A DNA stretch of 64,000 nucleotides from Rattus norvegicus (Eukaryota; Chordata; Mammalia; Rodentia; Muridae). The stretch spans positions 126,188,710 to 126,252,709 of the forward strand of contig NC_086020.1 of assembly GCF_036323735.1 (NCBI RefSeq). Reading direction: 5' to 3'. Shown in pieces: positions 31,899-44,139 of this stretch. A program made the translations under genes and the position numbers. The notes beneath the pieces are model-generated. The model made no database searches. It saw only the letters and a list, made by a program, of their open reading frames with translations, and was not told where the DNA came from. Position 1 is the stretch's first letter. Every line of letters starts with the position of its first letter.

Positions 31899-32378
31899 GA
31901 ATGATGGTGTTGCCAAGTGACACAGGCAGAGGAAGCAGACGAGAGTCAATGCTGGGAGATGAGAAGAAACGGAGAAGCGTGGAGTTGTTTACTTCAAATG
32001 GCAACAGGAAACAGCTTCACCTGTTCAAACAGATCACCCTCAGCTTTACTGACAATTTGTCTTTTCTTTACTCTTAGCTCCGTCTGTGTAAGCACCATCT
32101 CTTGATCTCTTAAGGCTTTGGAGTAATGCATGAGGCACCTTGGAGTGACTAAGAGCTTTCAAATGATTTTCTTCCACGTGTTCCCAACCCTATACAAGTG
32201 CTGTGCACCTGAACTCTTCCATGTGTAGGCAGAGATCAGTGTTGGGATATATTCCTCAATCTCTTCTCCACATAATTTTCTTGGGATGGAATCTCTCTAA
32301 TCTCTCTTTGGGTTTTGAGCTCACCAGTTCAGCTAAACTGTCCATGCAGCTAGACATTGCTGAAGATTGCTTGTCCAC
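31899..32378. other. single-copy sequence, no gene seen
   Basis: Original DNA resumed after the L1; no repeat or exon recognised. Confidence 0.4.
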
Positions 32379-32379
32379 A

Positions 32380-32512
32380 GAGGGCTTGAGTACCTACATC
32401 GGGCAGATCACAACTGCCTTTTCAGCACTCCCAAAGACAACTGCACTCATGCACATAAATACACAAAGACATACACACATGATTAAAACATAATAAAAAT
32501 AAACCTTTAAAC
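32380..32512 (+). mobile_element. B2-family SINE, 3' part
   Basis: GTACCTACATCGGGCAGATC, ACAACTGCCTTTTCAGC, CAACTGCACTCATGCACAT and a GATTAAAACATAATAAAAAT tail match the second half of a B2-family SINE. Confidence 0.7.
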
Positions 32513-32516
32513 TGAC

Positions 32517-32660
32517 TGGCCAGCCAGCCCCTAGAATCTGCACGTCTGTCTCCCAGAACAGAGGTTAAAGATACAAGCCACCATGCTTGACTTTTACATG
32601 GGGGGATGAGAATTCAGTTCTATATAATATTTTACTCTCTGGAACATCTCCTCAACTCCT
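32517..32660 (-). mobile_element. B3-type SINE fragment, antisense
   Basis: CCAGCCAGCCCCTAGAATC, TGTCTCCCAGAACAGAGG and TACAAGCCACCATGCTTGAC then TTTTACATGGGGGGATGAG follow the antisense B3 right half. It abuts the preceding B2. Confidence 0.6.
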
Positions 32661-33319
32661 CAAGATTTATGGATTAAGCTTTTTTAAAATGTACCAGGTA
32701 CTGAAATAGGCCTTGAGGAGATGAACATGAGGGAGACAGAGGCTTTGTTCTCATGGGGGCTATATCCTAGCCAGGGAAGATAATAAATAAATGAATAAAG
32801 AAACCTGTTAATAAAACCATCAGAGACTGATTAGGGGTTGAATAAGAGAGTTAGTTAACTGCTCCTCTCTAGAGGAGCTCCCTGAGGAAGTGACACACTG
32901 GTATCTGGAAGTCTACCCACTCTGAAGGGAACGAGCTTTGCAAGTGAGCGGTCTCACACTCTCTATGAGCTCAGTGAGGCTTGTTGGGGGCAGCAGTGAG
33001 GTGGCTTAATGTCAACACTTCTGGTCACTGATAGGTACTCTATGCCCAGCCCCCATCACACACAGATCTGGTTTGATTCCGTGCCCCTCGGTCTTCCCTC
33101 TGTCACCCATTACCCAAGCTCTTTTTGCACATGGATATAGGATTTGTTGTGTGCCTACAACGAGCTGTCAGTGGTTAGGGTATCACAGGGTCATCTTCGA
33201 GGGTCACTAACACATGCTGTCCTTCATCTGGGGATTTGACTCTAAGAGGCCTTGGGTGGAAACCAAGTGTAGACACTCTTGCTGTGCACTAAATAAACAA
33301 TAAAGTCATTGGCCTTAAC
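32661..33319. other. no gene seen; possible ancient repeat
   Basis: At 32690-32820 the words CAGGTACTGAAATAGGCC, GAGGCTTTGTTCTCATGGGG and AATAAATAAATGAATAAAG resemble an ancient mammalian repeat; family not assigned. The rest is unassigned. Confidence 0.35.
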
Positions 33320-33553
33320 CTAAAGCATTTGGGATGCAGTCTCTATTCTGGAAGCCAGTAGTTTTCCTGCAGAGCAACATTCATTTCTGAAAGCTCTGTT
33401 GGAGAATTCCCTTCCGAGCCTCTTCCCAGCTTTGAGGAGATAATTGTGTTTCTTAGCTTCCTCATCTTCAAAGCCAGCAAGGAAGGTTTGGGCAATTTCC
33501 CTTCGACTCTGAGCTTCCCTCTCTTGCTTCAAGCGCTCACAAATGTTGCTCAT
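33320..33553 (-). other. unassigned 77-codon ORF with coding-like composition
   Basis: Starts MSNICERLKQEREAQSRREI and continues with a charged stretch including FEDEEAKKHNYLLKAGKRL, then FSNRAFRNE near residue 54, ending TASQML before TAG. The first 50 residues are rich in E, K, R and Q with helical spacing, unlike repeat-derived ORFs here. No repeat overlaps it. Upstream on the minus strand there is an AG four bases past a CAGACACAG run, and AG/GTTAAG straddles the stop, so it could be an exon, a decayed processed copy or chance. I do not recognise the protein. Confidence 0.3.
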
Positions 33554-34222
33554 AATGGATTACACTGTGTCTGTCTGATTACTCAGGGCAGGAAGATCTC
33601 CCATTTCTTGGCCATCTGACTGATATCCTCATACATTAAATATACAGTGTTACTATTGTGTGTTACTTTACATCCTAGGAATTATAGATTGTCATGTAGC
33701 CATCTTTAGGGGGTTCTTTTTTTTTCTGCTTACCACACCTGGATTCCTTGACACACAGGGTTTTATTAGATATTAGACTCATGGAATGAAAAAGTCACAT
33801 AGACCAAGAGGTGACCCACCATGTGAGGGCATCAGTGCCCACCTGTAGGGAAGGACTTCTAGTGTTTCCTGCAGGCACAGCTGAGTGTGGGGTGGTGGGA
33901 AGAGCCCTACAGTCCTTGGCTAGCACTGGAGCAGCAGGGAATATTTTTGTGTCTCACTAGATGGATTCTGAATCAGCCGACCTCAAAGCACCTCCTCATC
34001 CAGTGTATGTACAATCTTCCTGGTTGGAGAGATGCCTTCCAAGAGGAAATCTATGGCCAGGGCAGATGTTAATGGAGGGAGTCCTGTGAGATACTAAATT
34101 AACTTCAAGGAGAACTATCAACCTTTCTTTAGTAGACACACACGTCTTATGTACACTTGAAACTGCTAGGCCAAGAGATACAAAGTTGTTGTTCCTCAGG
34201 AAGGCTTTCTTTTGTTGTTTTC
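33554..34222. other. single-copy sequence, no gene seen
   Basis: Contains a ten-base T run at 33718-33726; no repeat family recognised. Confidence 0.4.
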
Positions 34223-34224
34223 AC

Positions 34225-34500
34225 TCTATTAGTCAGCCTTGTAACACTATAATCAAGCACCAGAAATAATTAACTTACATGTAGAAAGGAGTTGTTGTAG
34301 TTCACAGTTTTAGAGTTTTAGTTCAAGATTATGTGACTCCATTGCTTTCAACTTTTCATGGCTGTGCCAGTGAGAAAAGGCACATAGTCAAGGGTGGTAT
34401 ATTAAAGAGCAAGCTGGTCACCCTATGGCCAAGAAACCACTGAGGAAAAAAAAAGATATTGCTTGTCCCCCAGTCCTCTTCTATAGGAAGCACAGCCTAG
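34225..34500 (-). mobile_element. LTR- or DNA-element-like mid-repetitive sequence, antisense
   Basis: CTCTATTAGTCAGCCTTGTA, AATAATTAACTTACATGTAG, GTTCACAGTTTTAGAGTTTT and ACTCCATTGCTTTCAAC follow the reverse orientation of a well-known mammalian element beginning with 'tagtcagccttctgttgct'. Class not assigned. Confidence 0.5.
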
Positions 34501-35274
<774 letters not shown>

Positions 35275-35277
<3 letters not shown>

Positions 35278-36050
35278 TTAAGGACATATCATTAGGTTTT
35301 ATTTCTTTAAGTTTCAACAGTAACATCAGGGGAACCAAGACTTAAATTCTCAGAAAGAGGTCTGTCCTCATTTGTAGTTTGGGAAATGTAGTTGAAATGG
35401 TTTTCCTGCCAGTTGTATTCTGTCTGAATCATTAGAGTGCTACAAACATTCCTAGTCTGTAGAGCCAAGACCCAACAAAACTTATTTCCAGAGCCTCCAG
35501 ATAAGGACTAGGTACCTGGTAATAATTTACTTTGGGGGAAAGAGGCACGACAAGGAGGTGCGGGGAATAACGACGTCCAGTGTGTTGCGTGTGCATGCAG
35601 TCCAGGCACTCTGCTGAGCATTCTGCTTACATCTTGAAATGAAAACTAGGAAGAAAACAGTATTGTCTCTTAGGGCATGTGCAGGGTTATTTGTACAATA
35701 CCCCCAACAGACGCCCAGTTCCCTGTTATAAAGTGTGTGTTTGCAAATAGCCTACGCATGTCGTCCTGCACAGTTCCAATGACTTCTAGATTATGGATAG
35801 CGCCTAATACAATGGGCATGCTCTGTAGGCAACTGACACACACTGTTGTTCAGAAGCCATTGACAAGGAAAACATTCGCACATGCAATGCAAGAAATACT
35901 TCTTCCCGCAAATACACTAGGGAGCAGCCTGCATTTGTTTGCCTGGGACCTGCAGACAAGGAACACTGAATGCACTTCCTTTTAATCATTCACAGAAAGG
36001 GGGGCCAATGAGGCACTTGGAACCATATGGTCCTAAGGACAAAGTTGGAT
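35275..36050. other. single-copy sequence, no gene seen
   Basis: A 102-codon ORF at 35677-35985 has no recognisable domain. No repeat family seen. Confidence 0.4.
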
Positions 36051-36051
36051 A

Positions 36052-36052
<1 letters not shown>

Positions 36053-36092
<40 letters not shown>
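36053..36092 (+). repeat. (CA)20 microsatellite
   Basis: Pure CA run followed by a CA/TGCA-rich degenerate stretch and an AAAT-rich patch (36126-36165). Confidence 0.97.
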
Positions 36093-36096
<4 letters not shown>

Positions 36097-36171
36097 GCAT
36101 GTATGCACGTGCACACACATACACACTAAATAAATAAATACATAAATAAATATTTAAAATATTTTAGAATC

Positions 36172-36370
36172 AAAGGCTAGTGAGATGGCTTATGGGTAAA
36201 TGTGCTTGTCATGCAAGCCTGATGACCTGAGTTTGATCCCAGGAACCCACAGTAAGACATTAAGATAGGACAGCATTGATTCCACAAAGTTGTCCTCTGG
36301 TCATATGCATGCCATAGAATAAATACCCTCACTCACACATCACGCATGCACAATAATAATAAATAAGTCA
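36172..36370 (+). mobile_element. B2/B3-family SINE
   Basis: GGCTAGTGAGATGGCTTATG, CTTGTCATGCAAGCCTGATG, TGACCTGAGTTTGATCCC and CAGGAACCCACAGTAAG mark the left half; TCACACATCACGCATGCAC and AATAATAATAAATAAG form the tail. Confidence 0.85.
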
Positions 36371-36693
36371 GTATCTGGATTAACTCACCACTTCCCAAGT
36401 CTGCTTTATCTCCAAGTTCTCCTTCCTCTAGGCATCCTAGGGGCAGGGAAGTGATCTTCAGGGGAAGGATGGCTGAGAAATGTTCTAAAAGGGTTGGAGA
36501 CCTCAAACTACAAGGGAACTCATGAGAGTTCTCTTCCCAGGAACCTTGACTCATGGGCTGCAAGTTCTGGCTTTAGCATGTGTCACAGAGACCTGCTAGC
36601 CACTGTGGTCTGGCCCTTTCCAGAAAGGGCAGGCTCACTACCGTGCTAAGAAAATCTACACTAAGAGCTCCTTTTTTTTTTCTTTCTCATTAG
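36371..36693. other. single-copy sequence, no gene seen
   Basis: No repeat or exon recognised. Confidence 0.35.
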
Positions 36694-36694
36694 A

Positions 36695-37345
36695 AAGTTC
36701 ATTGCATTGCCTTTTAAAAAACATGAACATATATTCTTTTTCATACAGTACAATCTGACCACAGTTTCCTCTCCCTCCACTCCTCTTAGCTCCACCCCCT
36801 CCCAGATTCACTCCCACTCCTTAGAAAGCAGCAGACAACAACTGGGCAGGACTAAACAGCATAAACAAGACAAGGCAAAAGCCCGAGGTCTCTGGGTTAT
36901 CCACTCTTCGATTTCTGGCAGTATCAAGCAGAAGCTGTTTTGTGTCATGGGCCTCAAGTTAAACCAGTCCTTGGTTGGCCACTCCCCTAAGTTCTGCTCC
37001 ACCTTGCCCTGGCACATCAGTGCAGGCAGGACAGATTGCAGGTAGAGTTTTTGTGGCTGGGGTGATGCCCAGGAGTCTCTTATAGTAGTCTGTAGAGTAC
37101 CTTCCCACAACAAAGAGACAAGAATGAGGAGATGAGTGCTCCATTAGAGGCATGAGGTTGACCTCGCTATGTTCATGAGCCGTGTGAATGTTGTCCTCAG
37201 CAATGTCCCCCACCCCCACTCTCATCATCAGCAAAGTCCCCCACCCCCACCCCTCATCAGTTTTTAGAGAGCAGCCCTCTGTCCTAGCATTAAACTGGGG
37301 TTTCTTGGGGGATCTCCTTGGGACTTCCTCACCCAACAACTCAAC
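36695..37345 (-). mobile_element. rodent L1 (Lx-type) 3' region, antisense
   Basis: TCCACCCCCTCCCAGATTC, GGCAGGACTAAACAGCATAA, GGTTGGCCACTCCCCTAAG, GGCAGGACAGATTGCAGGTA and GAGAGCAGCCCTCTGTCC follow an antisense rodent L1 3' untranslated region. A 31-base local duplication (GTCCCCCACCCCCA at 37205 and 37236) lies inside. The 147-codon minus-strand ORF here is L1-derived, not a gene. Confidence 0.6.
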
Positions 37346-37364
37346 TGTGTTATATCCTGGGCTT

Positions 37365-37600
37365 TTCTGTCTTGGTCTATTTGTGCTGGTAGGAAATTCC
37401 ACAAACTGGGTAGCTTATAAACAGGAGAATTTGCTTCTTGGCAAGATCTAAGTAGAAGCACATTCATGAGTAGATCTGGGAAGGATCACCTTTTAGTTTG
37501 TACACAGTGTTACCAATATCACACTGGGATTGCATTTCAATGTTCAACCTTGGAGGTGGGGCACGAACATTTAAACTGTAAGTCTGTCCATCCCAATAAA
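37365..37600 (-). mobile_element. MaLR-type LTR, antisense, diverged
   Basis: AACTGGGTAGCTTATAAACA, GGAGAATTTGCTTCTTGGC, GGATTGCATTTCAATGTTCA and GGAGGTGGGGCACGAACAT match the antisense order of MaLR LTRs. Confidence 0.55.
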
Positions 37601-37724
37601 GGCCATTCTCTGCAAAGTATATTGATTATCTGTTTCTCCTAAAACCCCACAAATTCATCATTGGCCTCCCTGTTTTCCAGCCAGCCAGCCCAAAGTCCCA
37701 CCCAACGTCATCATTCATATTTGT

Positions 37725-37942
37725 AAAATATTTTACTTTTATTTTAATATGTGTATGGATGTTCAGCCTGAATATATTTATGTATACCACATGCATGCTT
37801 GGTGACAGAAGAGAATATTGGTTCTCCTGGGACTGGAGTTGCAGACACTTGTGGGCCACCATGTGGGGACTGAGATCCAAGCTTAGGTCCTTTGAAAGTG
37901 CAGCAATGCCCTGAACCACTGAACCATCTCTCCAGCCCACAA
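37725..37942 (-). mobile_element. B2-family SINE, antisense
   Basis: CACATGCATGCTTGGTGACA, CTGGGACTGGAGTTGCAGAC, CCACCATGTGGGGACTGAG and TGAACCATCTCTCCAGCCC give a complete antisense pattern. Confidence 0.9.
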
Positions 37943-37959
37943 AGTCATCTCTTAAGAAT

Positions 37960-38715
37960 ACAAATCAGCAGGCAAGCTATGTCTATGGGTACAATAATAC
38001 AATGGCTGTTATAGGGGCTGCACCACAGGAGGAAACATATGCCTGGTATGGCAAACCAGCCAGAACCCAAGGATGAGGGTCTCAAAACCGAGTGGGAACG
38101 TACCCCCATTATTTTGCTAAATGGACATAGTCTCAAACTACCCTCTAAATTCATGTCATTCTACCAATAGATTAGTAAGCTCTCAGACCTCATCAGAGAA
38201 ATTTCTCGTGAAATTCACAACTGGTTAAAGTGCAGAGAAAACCTGTCTGTGGAGTGCTCAGCCACAAGTGGGACTCTCTAACACATGTACACAAAAAAAA
38301 CTCAGGAACCATGGTGGAAGAGGAAGCAGCAAAATCATGAGAGCCCATGGTCATGAAGGACCAAGCAAAACAGTGTCTTCTGTTCATGACAGGACACCAC
38401 TCATGAACTCACAGCTGCTGTGTCTCCCTGCATAGAATCTACACAAGATCAAGTCAGCCAACATTCCAGGAAGGTTCGTGAGTCACCCCTAATTGAGAAG
38501 CTCAAGAACAGTTGATGACTTCTTGGGGCGAGAGAGTCCGTTTTCTTTAATGGGTGTAGACCACACAAATCAGGTTATTAAGTTAAAGAGGAGACAAAGT
38601 AGGGGCATAGGGAGGTGGGGATGGCTCTGGGATGAGTTAAGGCAGAGTGTTGGAGGTGCATATGATGAAAGCACATTGTATCAAATTCTCAAAAATTAAC
38701 GAAAGATTTATTTAC
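37960..38715 (+). mobile_element. rodent L1 (Lx-type) 3' untranslated region
   Basis: Begins with CTATGTCTATGGGTACAATA, then TCACAACTGGTTAAAGTGC, GAACTCACAGCTGCTGTG, AAGATCAAGTCAGCCAACAT, TTTTCTTTAATGGGTGTAG, ACACAAATCAGGTTATTAAG and the 3' end CATTGTATCAAATTCTCAAA. The order is that of the long 3' end of rodent Lx L1. Confidence 0.75.
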
Positions 38716-39188
38716 AAAAATGTAGACACAAATCAGAAGATGACACTCCCCCATGTTTGGTTTTTAGTGACACCTTCTCAGCACCTTTAAATCAAACCCC
38801 CATTTCCTCAGTGTAGGGTTCATCACCCCAGCACACTGGATCAATCTCCTCTAAATCTGTTCTCACTCCACCTCCCTTCCCACCGAGGACCTTGTCCCCT
38901 CTGCTGGGGTCAGTCCCTCCTTCTCTAGACTCTAAACAGCAGTGGCCAGGCTCAGGCGGGGCCTCTGCACTCTCTTCTCAGGCTCCTCCACCCTCCCTTC
39001 ACTTCTAACTGCAACCGCTGTCTGTCCTCATTGTGTTGGAAAGTCTCCACTTCAGGCTGGCCCTGGAGCCTTGCACAGTATCGATAAGTGGGGTATTCAC
39101 TGAATGTTCAGATTCACGAACTATGTAAGTAAATAGTAGCATGTTTTATAATCGGTTTTACCTGTTATTGTGCTAATTTGATTTTTTT
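38716..39188. other. single-copy sequence, no gene seen
   Basis: CT-rich in 38860-39010 but complex; no exon or repeat recognised. Confidence 0.4.
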
Positions 39189-39189
39189 T

Positions 39190-39735
39190 TAATTTTTGAG
39201 ATTGTAACCACACTTCTCCCTTCTCTTTCCTCCCTCCAAACCTTCCCACATGCCCTTTGCTGCTCTCCTTCAAATTCATGGCCTCTTTATTTATCAGTTG
39301 TTATTGCATGCACGCATGTATTGAATACACAGCATATATTTATAAATGCAAATGTAGACAACATTGGATGTTGAGTCCATCCAGTGTTACCTGGATGGAT
39401 GTTTTCTGGAACGACTTTCTAGTGCTGAACAATGGGTTGGTGTGTTCGGGGGAGAATCGCCTCTCCTGGGCCTAGCTTTCTTCAGTTACCTGTAGGTTCT
39501 TGTGTACAGTTGAGGCCTCTTGGGCTTTTCTCCATACAGTTTGTCAATTTTGTTGGTGTCTTCTTTGTTTGGCACACATTTGGACAGTTGTGTCAGCGAG
39601 ACTTTACGGTTATAGATTCTGATGTTGGTAGGGGATGTAATCTCACAGCGAACTCACTGTTCCTCTGGTTCTCACAATCTTTCCACCTCCCTCCTTCAAT
39701 ATTCCCTGAGTCTTAAGGCCTCCAGCAGTCTTACC
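39190..39735 (-). mobile_element. rodent Lx-type L1 3' end, antisense
   Basis: TTTTTGAGATTGTAACCAC, CTTCAAATTCATGGCCTC, GTTGTTATTGCATGCACGC, TCTTCAGTTACCTGTAGGTT, GTTGAGGCCTCTTGGGCTT and GTCAGCGAGACTTTACGG reproduce the antisense Lx 3' end. It is longer than the 2785-2912 fragment of the same segment. Confidence 0.75.
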
Positions 39736-40088
39736 CAGCTATGAGCCACACCAACACCCGGCGTGGAATGGCAACTATGGTTGGAATAGTAGCACGCCTT
39801 CATACCTCGGTGGTAAGCAAAGATCTGCTCAGCAAGAGGGAGAGCATGCCTGGTGCTGGAAACCTAGCCAGCCACTCGGAGCCGCTGGAATCACAGTTAT
39901 TAGAAGAGCATGTATTACCGATACTTTACTAAACCAGCATAATCCCTAACAACAATCTATAAACAACTGCCCTTATACCCACAGATAAGTATAGTCTTTA
40001 TAGAAACTTCCAGATGGAGACAGTTACAGAAAACCAAAACCAATCAAAATGCAAAGTCTGGGATCCCAGTCCCAAAGAATACATCAAG
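39736..40088. other. no gene seen; may be more L1
   Basis: Runs directly on from the L1 fragment and might be further L1-derived sequence; I cannot assign it. Confidence 0.3.
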
Positions 40089-40089
40089 T

Positions 40090-40120
40090 CAATGCTGACA
40101 CATTTACATTTATTTATTTA

Positions 40121-40158
<38 letters not shown>

Positions 40159-40265
40159 TGTGTATGAGAAAAGACAACTTGGAGGAATCAGTTCTCTTCT
40201 TCTACCTGGTAGGTCTCAGATTCTAAGTTATTAGGTAGAAAATGCCTTTACCTGCTGAGCTCACC
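40090..40265 (-). mobile_element. B2/B3-family SINE, antisense, with (GT)n inside
   Basis: TTTATTTATTTATTTG leads into a GT array (40123-40163), then AGACAACTTGGAGGAATCAG, ACCTGGTAGGTCTCAGATTC and ACCTGCTGAGCTCACC, as in antisense B3. The array sits where the SINE's CA-rich tail would be. Confidence 0.7.
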
Positions 40266-40300
40266 TTAATCTATTCTTAGGCACAGCTGAACATGCTGTA

Positions 40301-40626
40301 TGTTACAACTTGAAAATGTTCCCCCAAAGTCTTATGTTGGACACTTAACCCCCAGTGCAACCATGCTGTTAGGCATTGGCTTTGTGAGGACTCCACCTGC
40401 CAGGATTAAGGCCAGCCGTACAAAGTGTAGAGTCTACAGTTCAGTCAACTTTCTTCCTCTTTGCCGTTCTGTCATGGGATGATGTAGTAAGAAGAAGGCT
40501 GTCCTGGATACAGATCTCCTGACCTCAGACTTCTCCACCTCAGAATGTTGAGGCAATAAATCTGTTTTCCTATAAATTATCCAGTTTCAGATGCTCTGTT
40601 ACAGCAACATGAAATGGTCTAAAGCA
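40301..40626 (+). mobile_element. MaLR solo LTR (MST/THE1-like)
   Basis: Starts TGTTACAACTTGAAAATGTT, then TTATGTTGGACACTTAACCC, TGTGAGGACTCCACCTGCC, TTCTGTCATGGGATGATG, GAGGCAATAAATCTGTTTTC, TATAAATTATCCAG and ends TGGTCTAAAGCA. The TG start, AATAAA signal and CA end fit a solo LTR of about 325 bases. No clear target-site duplication seen. Confidence 0.8.
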
Positions 40627-42197
40627 GATACACACAAGAATGCCAGCTCAACTCATTAACAGCCTTCTTAACTGCGTTCTCCAAATCAGAGGTCGTGCTT
40701 TGCAGCGGCATTTGGTTGCTCACACAACTGACATCTAGTTTCAAGGGTTGGGCGAATAGAAATTGCTGTCATCTGGTTTGGAATCAGAATGTACAGAGGT
40801 AGGGTTTTGTTTGTGAGTTCTGCTCATAAGTAAAGCCATGCAGGTGGGTAGAGAAGGCTAAGAAGGTACGCAAGGCAAAACCATGATTGGAGAAGGCACA
40901 GGAAGAAAGGAGATGGCTTTGCAGGGTCCTGACCAATGTCTTCCTTTGCCCAGATCATTGCCTCCCACTGAATTCAGGAAAACATCAGCTGCCTGCCCTT
41001 CAAGCACCATCCACGATGAAGCCAGGGAGGGTACCACAGTCAGCTTTCCACTTGACAGAAACAGACTACCTTGGGCGTGCAGCCTCTGCTTTCCACACTG
41101 CTGAGCACCACCTCACCTCACTTCGGTGAATGACTCCTTCTTCACTAGAACAGGGTAAGGTCCAAGGCTTCCAGGGGAAGAAAGCAGAGGAAATAAGCGT
41201 GAGTCACTGTTTCTGTGGCAACTCCTGAAAGGAAAGGGACACAGTGTGTTAGGAAATCAGGGGCTGTGGTCTGGACACTCTGCGAATATAAATTATTTGG
41301 TTGCAGGATCTGAGTTTATTTGGCAGCAGAGCGAATCTCCTCAGGTGATGGATGCTAGAGTCCATCCTCACAGTGGAAGACAAAGTTAGCCAAGATGCAA
41401 TCTCCCCCTGAGCCAGGTCTTTATAGTAGGCTGTTCCACAGTTAGTGGCGATCAATATCAACTCCATTTAAGACCATCCAATCCTGTTAGCCTGACCTCA
41501 TTAAACTTGATACAAACAAGGGACGAAAAGCTAGAGGCAGTGGGCAGGAGTGGGAGCTTCATACTGCGGCAGTCACACCGACTCAGAAGCCCTTTCACAG
41601 CAAAGGCGAGAGACTGACGTGTGTGCTCTTCTCAGCAGTACGACCAGCTGTGGAGTTTTCCTAACGTGTCCATCAAGGTGTGAACCAGTGAAAGCCCAGC
41701 AAAAGCTGTTTACATTTGAACAATAGGAATGAACCTTCAGAGGGATTTTCCTCAGAAAATGCTCTCCCGGGCTAGGCTGCTTCTGCAGTGAGACCCAGAG
41801 AGCACTCAGGTCTCCAGAGTCTTCATTCTCACAAGAGCCTGCATGGCTGTGTGGACCACTGTACCTCCCACCGCCTGCATCTGAACAGGCTGAGGAGGGA
41901 AAGTAGACCCCGGGGGACACTGGAGAACTGAACAGCACTTGTTTCTGTGCACATCCACAGACCACCTGATAATTCCATAACAAGCTCTTTTTAAACCTGA
42001 TGTGAGACCGGAATAGACATGTCACACATGCCTATGGAGATGTGCCAACACAGCCTCAGGAAGCAGGGCCCTGGGAGAGCTATGGTTTGATCTAGTATCC
42101 TGGTCCTGCTGGAGCGGTGGCCAGGAGTTTCAGCCAGAGTGGGTCTCTCTGCCAAGAGAGGAAGCTGCAAAGCCCAGAACAGCGCTTCCCAAATTGA
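40627..42197. other. about 1.6 kb single-copy, no confirmed gene
   Basis: No repeat recognised. A 150-codon minus ORF at 41573-42025 and overlapping plus ORFs of 73-80 codons at 40883-41129 lack motifs I can name. Confidence 0.4.
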
Positions 42198-42199
42198 AG

Positions 42200-42368
42200 T
42201 ACCTGCATATAAGTGCCTGTTCCCACAGAGGCCAGAAAAGGGAGTTGGATCTCCTAGAGCTAGAGTTTCAGGCAGTCATGAGGTGCCAGACATTGTTACT
42301 GGGAGCTGACCTTGGTCCTCTGCGAGAGCAGCTTCTGTGTCTAACCAATGAGCCATCTTTCGAGCCCT
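42200..42368 (-). mobile_element. B2-family SINE, antisense
   Basis: AGAGGCCAGAAAAGGGAGTT, CCTAGAGCTAGAGTTTCAGG, TACTGGGAGCTGACCTTGG and CAATGAGCCATCTTTCGAGC reproduce antisense B2. Confidence 0.85.
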
Positions 42369-43013
42369 CTTCCCTCAATGTTTGGCTTTTTACCATGGTT
42401 CTATATATGAAAATACCGGTTTATATTCTAAGTGCTTTTGATACTTTAATACTATACTATAGAGAGCCTTCTGAGATGGTCTTCTTCCAGTTCTGTATCT
42501 CTGGCCTTTGCTGTGTCTACACACATAGTTGTGACACACACATTACCTGTCCATTGCAGATACACATTGTGGATACATTTTCTGACTCGATGAATGCTGA
42601 ACATGGCGTTTTCCTAATATAGGCAATGGGTTGTGAGTTTCTTTTCTGTGTTTCTTAGAGTGGATGTATAAGGATTTCCACAGGATTCTCACAGGATGTG
42701 GGGGTAGCTGTGGCCTGAATGCCACAGGCAGAAGCAAATTGTGTTCAAGGGGATGTTTCCATCTTCCATTCACTACAAGGGCCTTGAGAGTTCTGTGCCC
42801 CACAGCTCCACCACCACATGGTATTGTCGACTTGAGTCTTTAGCCTGTCTCACAATTCATTTTTCTTCTTGGTAAGTTTGAACATCTTCGGTGTGTTGGC
42901 AGGCTATTTGGGATTCTTCTTCATTTTTCTTCATGTTCGTATCTAATTTCTAATAGCTGCCCTTGCCTTTCCCTTATTGATTTTTGGGAGTTCTTTATGT
43001 ACTCTTAATTGAA
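42369..43013. other. single-copy sequence, no gene seen
   Basis: No repeat or exon recognised. Confidence 0.4.
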
Positions 43014-43014
43014 T

Positions 43015-43090
43015 CTTTTTCAGTGCTAGGATTGAAGCCAGGTCCTCACACATATTTGGCAACTCTCTCCAACCTAGCTGTACCCCACCA
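43015..43090 (-). mobile_element. ID-like SINE fragment, antisense
   Basis: TGCTAGGATTGAAGCCAGG, TCCTCACACATATTTGGC and TCCAACCTAGCTGTACCCC follow antisense ID. Confidence 0.6.
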
Positions 43091-43251
43091 TAACGTACAA
43101 AGTCTGCAAGTATCCTCCAGTTGGTGCCTCACATTTTCACTTTTTTATTTGCTCCTTCCCTGAGGAAAAGATTTACATTTCAATTAGGAAAATTTGGCTG
43201 TCCTTTAAGTTATCATTGTACCTTTAAAGATCAATTTAAGAAATATTCATT

Positions 43252-43480
43252 GGGGCTAAGAGATGGCTCAGCAGTTAAGAGCACCTATTACTCTTGCAGA
43301 GGACCTAGGTTTGGTTCCCAGCTCCCTTTCCGATGATTTACAACTTCCTGTGACTCCAGCTCCAGGTGATGTAAAACCCTCTTCTTCACTCTGGGGGCAA
43401 CTGTACTCATAGACATACACACATGTGCACATCCACAATGCAGGCGCATGCACACATTTGTGCACAGTTAATATTATTTC
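43252..43480 (+). mobile_element. B2/B3-family SINE
   Basis: GGGGCTAAGAGATGGCTCAG, AGTTAAGAGCACCTATTACT, AGAGGACCTAGGTTTGGTTC, TGACTCCAGCTCCAGGTG and a CACACATGTGCACATCC tail give a near-complete element. Confidence 0.92.
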
Positions 43481-44138
43481 AAACCTTAAATATTTGCCTG
43501 CCAGAAATTGCAAACATATTGCTCTGACTTTTTAAAACGAAATTTTGCTCATAATTAAGTCTCTAACTTGTCTTCCTGTCAACATGCATCATGGACCTAA
43601 AAGGAGGCAGGAGACAGCATTGTCCTGAATTCAGCCTTGAAACAACTTAGTGCCTTGGAATCTCTTGTTCCACAGCGGTTGGCCGGGCGGGGGGGGGGGT
43701 AAGCAGGCAGACAATGAAGCTCACTTTAATGACAAATGGTTGGTGTTCTCATTTCTCTGTTCTAATCTACTCACCTGTAGGAAGCAGCATCATGTGAAAG
43801 ACTCCCTGCCTGCTGGAGCCTCCCCTAGGCTTTCCTGTTAGAGAATCTGGGTCATCACTGTGTGGAAAGCAGGCAGAGAGGCAAAGTAGAATATGCAATC
43901 AAGAGCTGGAGGAAAAGGGTGAGTGGAGAAGACAGAAACAGTTGGGTTCCAGGTCTTGAGTATGAAGAACAGAGCAGAGAGGCGCAACCCCAACCATGTG
44001 CAGACTATAAAGGACTCAAAGGAACAAGCTTGCTACCCCAAGAAATAGTTCTGGGGAGAAATACACATTTACTCCATACTGATATTAAGTCTCAGATATA
44101 GGTTCCTCTTTTCATTCTTTTGTTAAAATTTTTCTTGC
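43481..44138. other. no gene seen
   Basis: Contains a twelve-base G run at 43687-43699; no exon or repeat recognised. Confidence 0.4.
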
Positions 44139-44139
44139 A

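Noticed and set aside
31536..31949. 137-codon minus-strand ORF resembling a reverse-transcriptase C-terminal region
   Set aside because: It is the decayed ORF2 end of the truncated L1 plus flanking DNA; not a host gene and not functional.
41573..42025. 150-codon minus-strand ORF
   Set aside because: No domain, no start or splice context and serine/cysteine-rich composition; kept only as part of the unassigned stretch.
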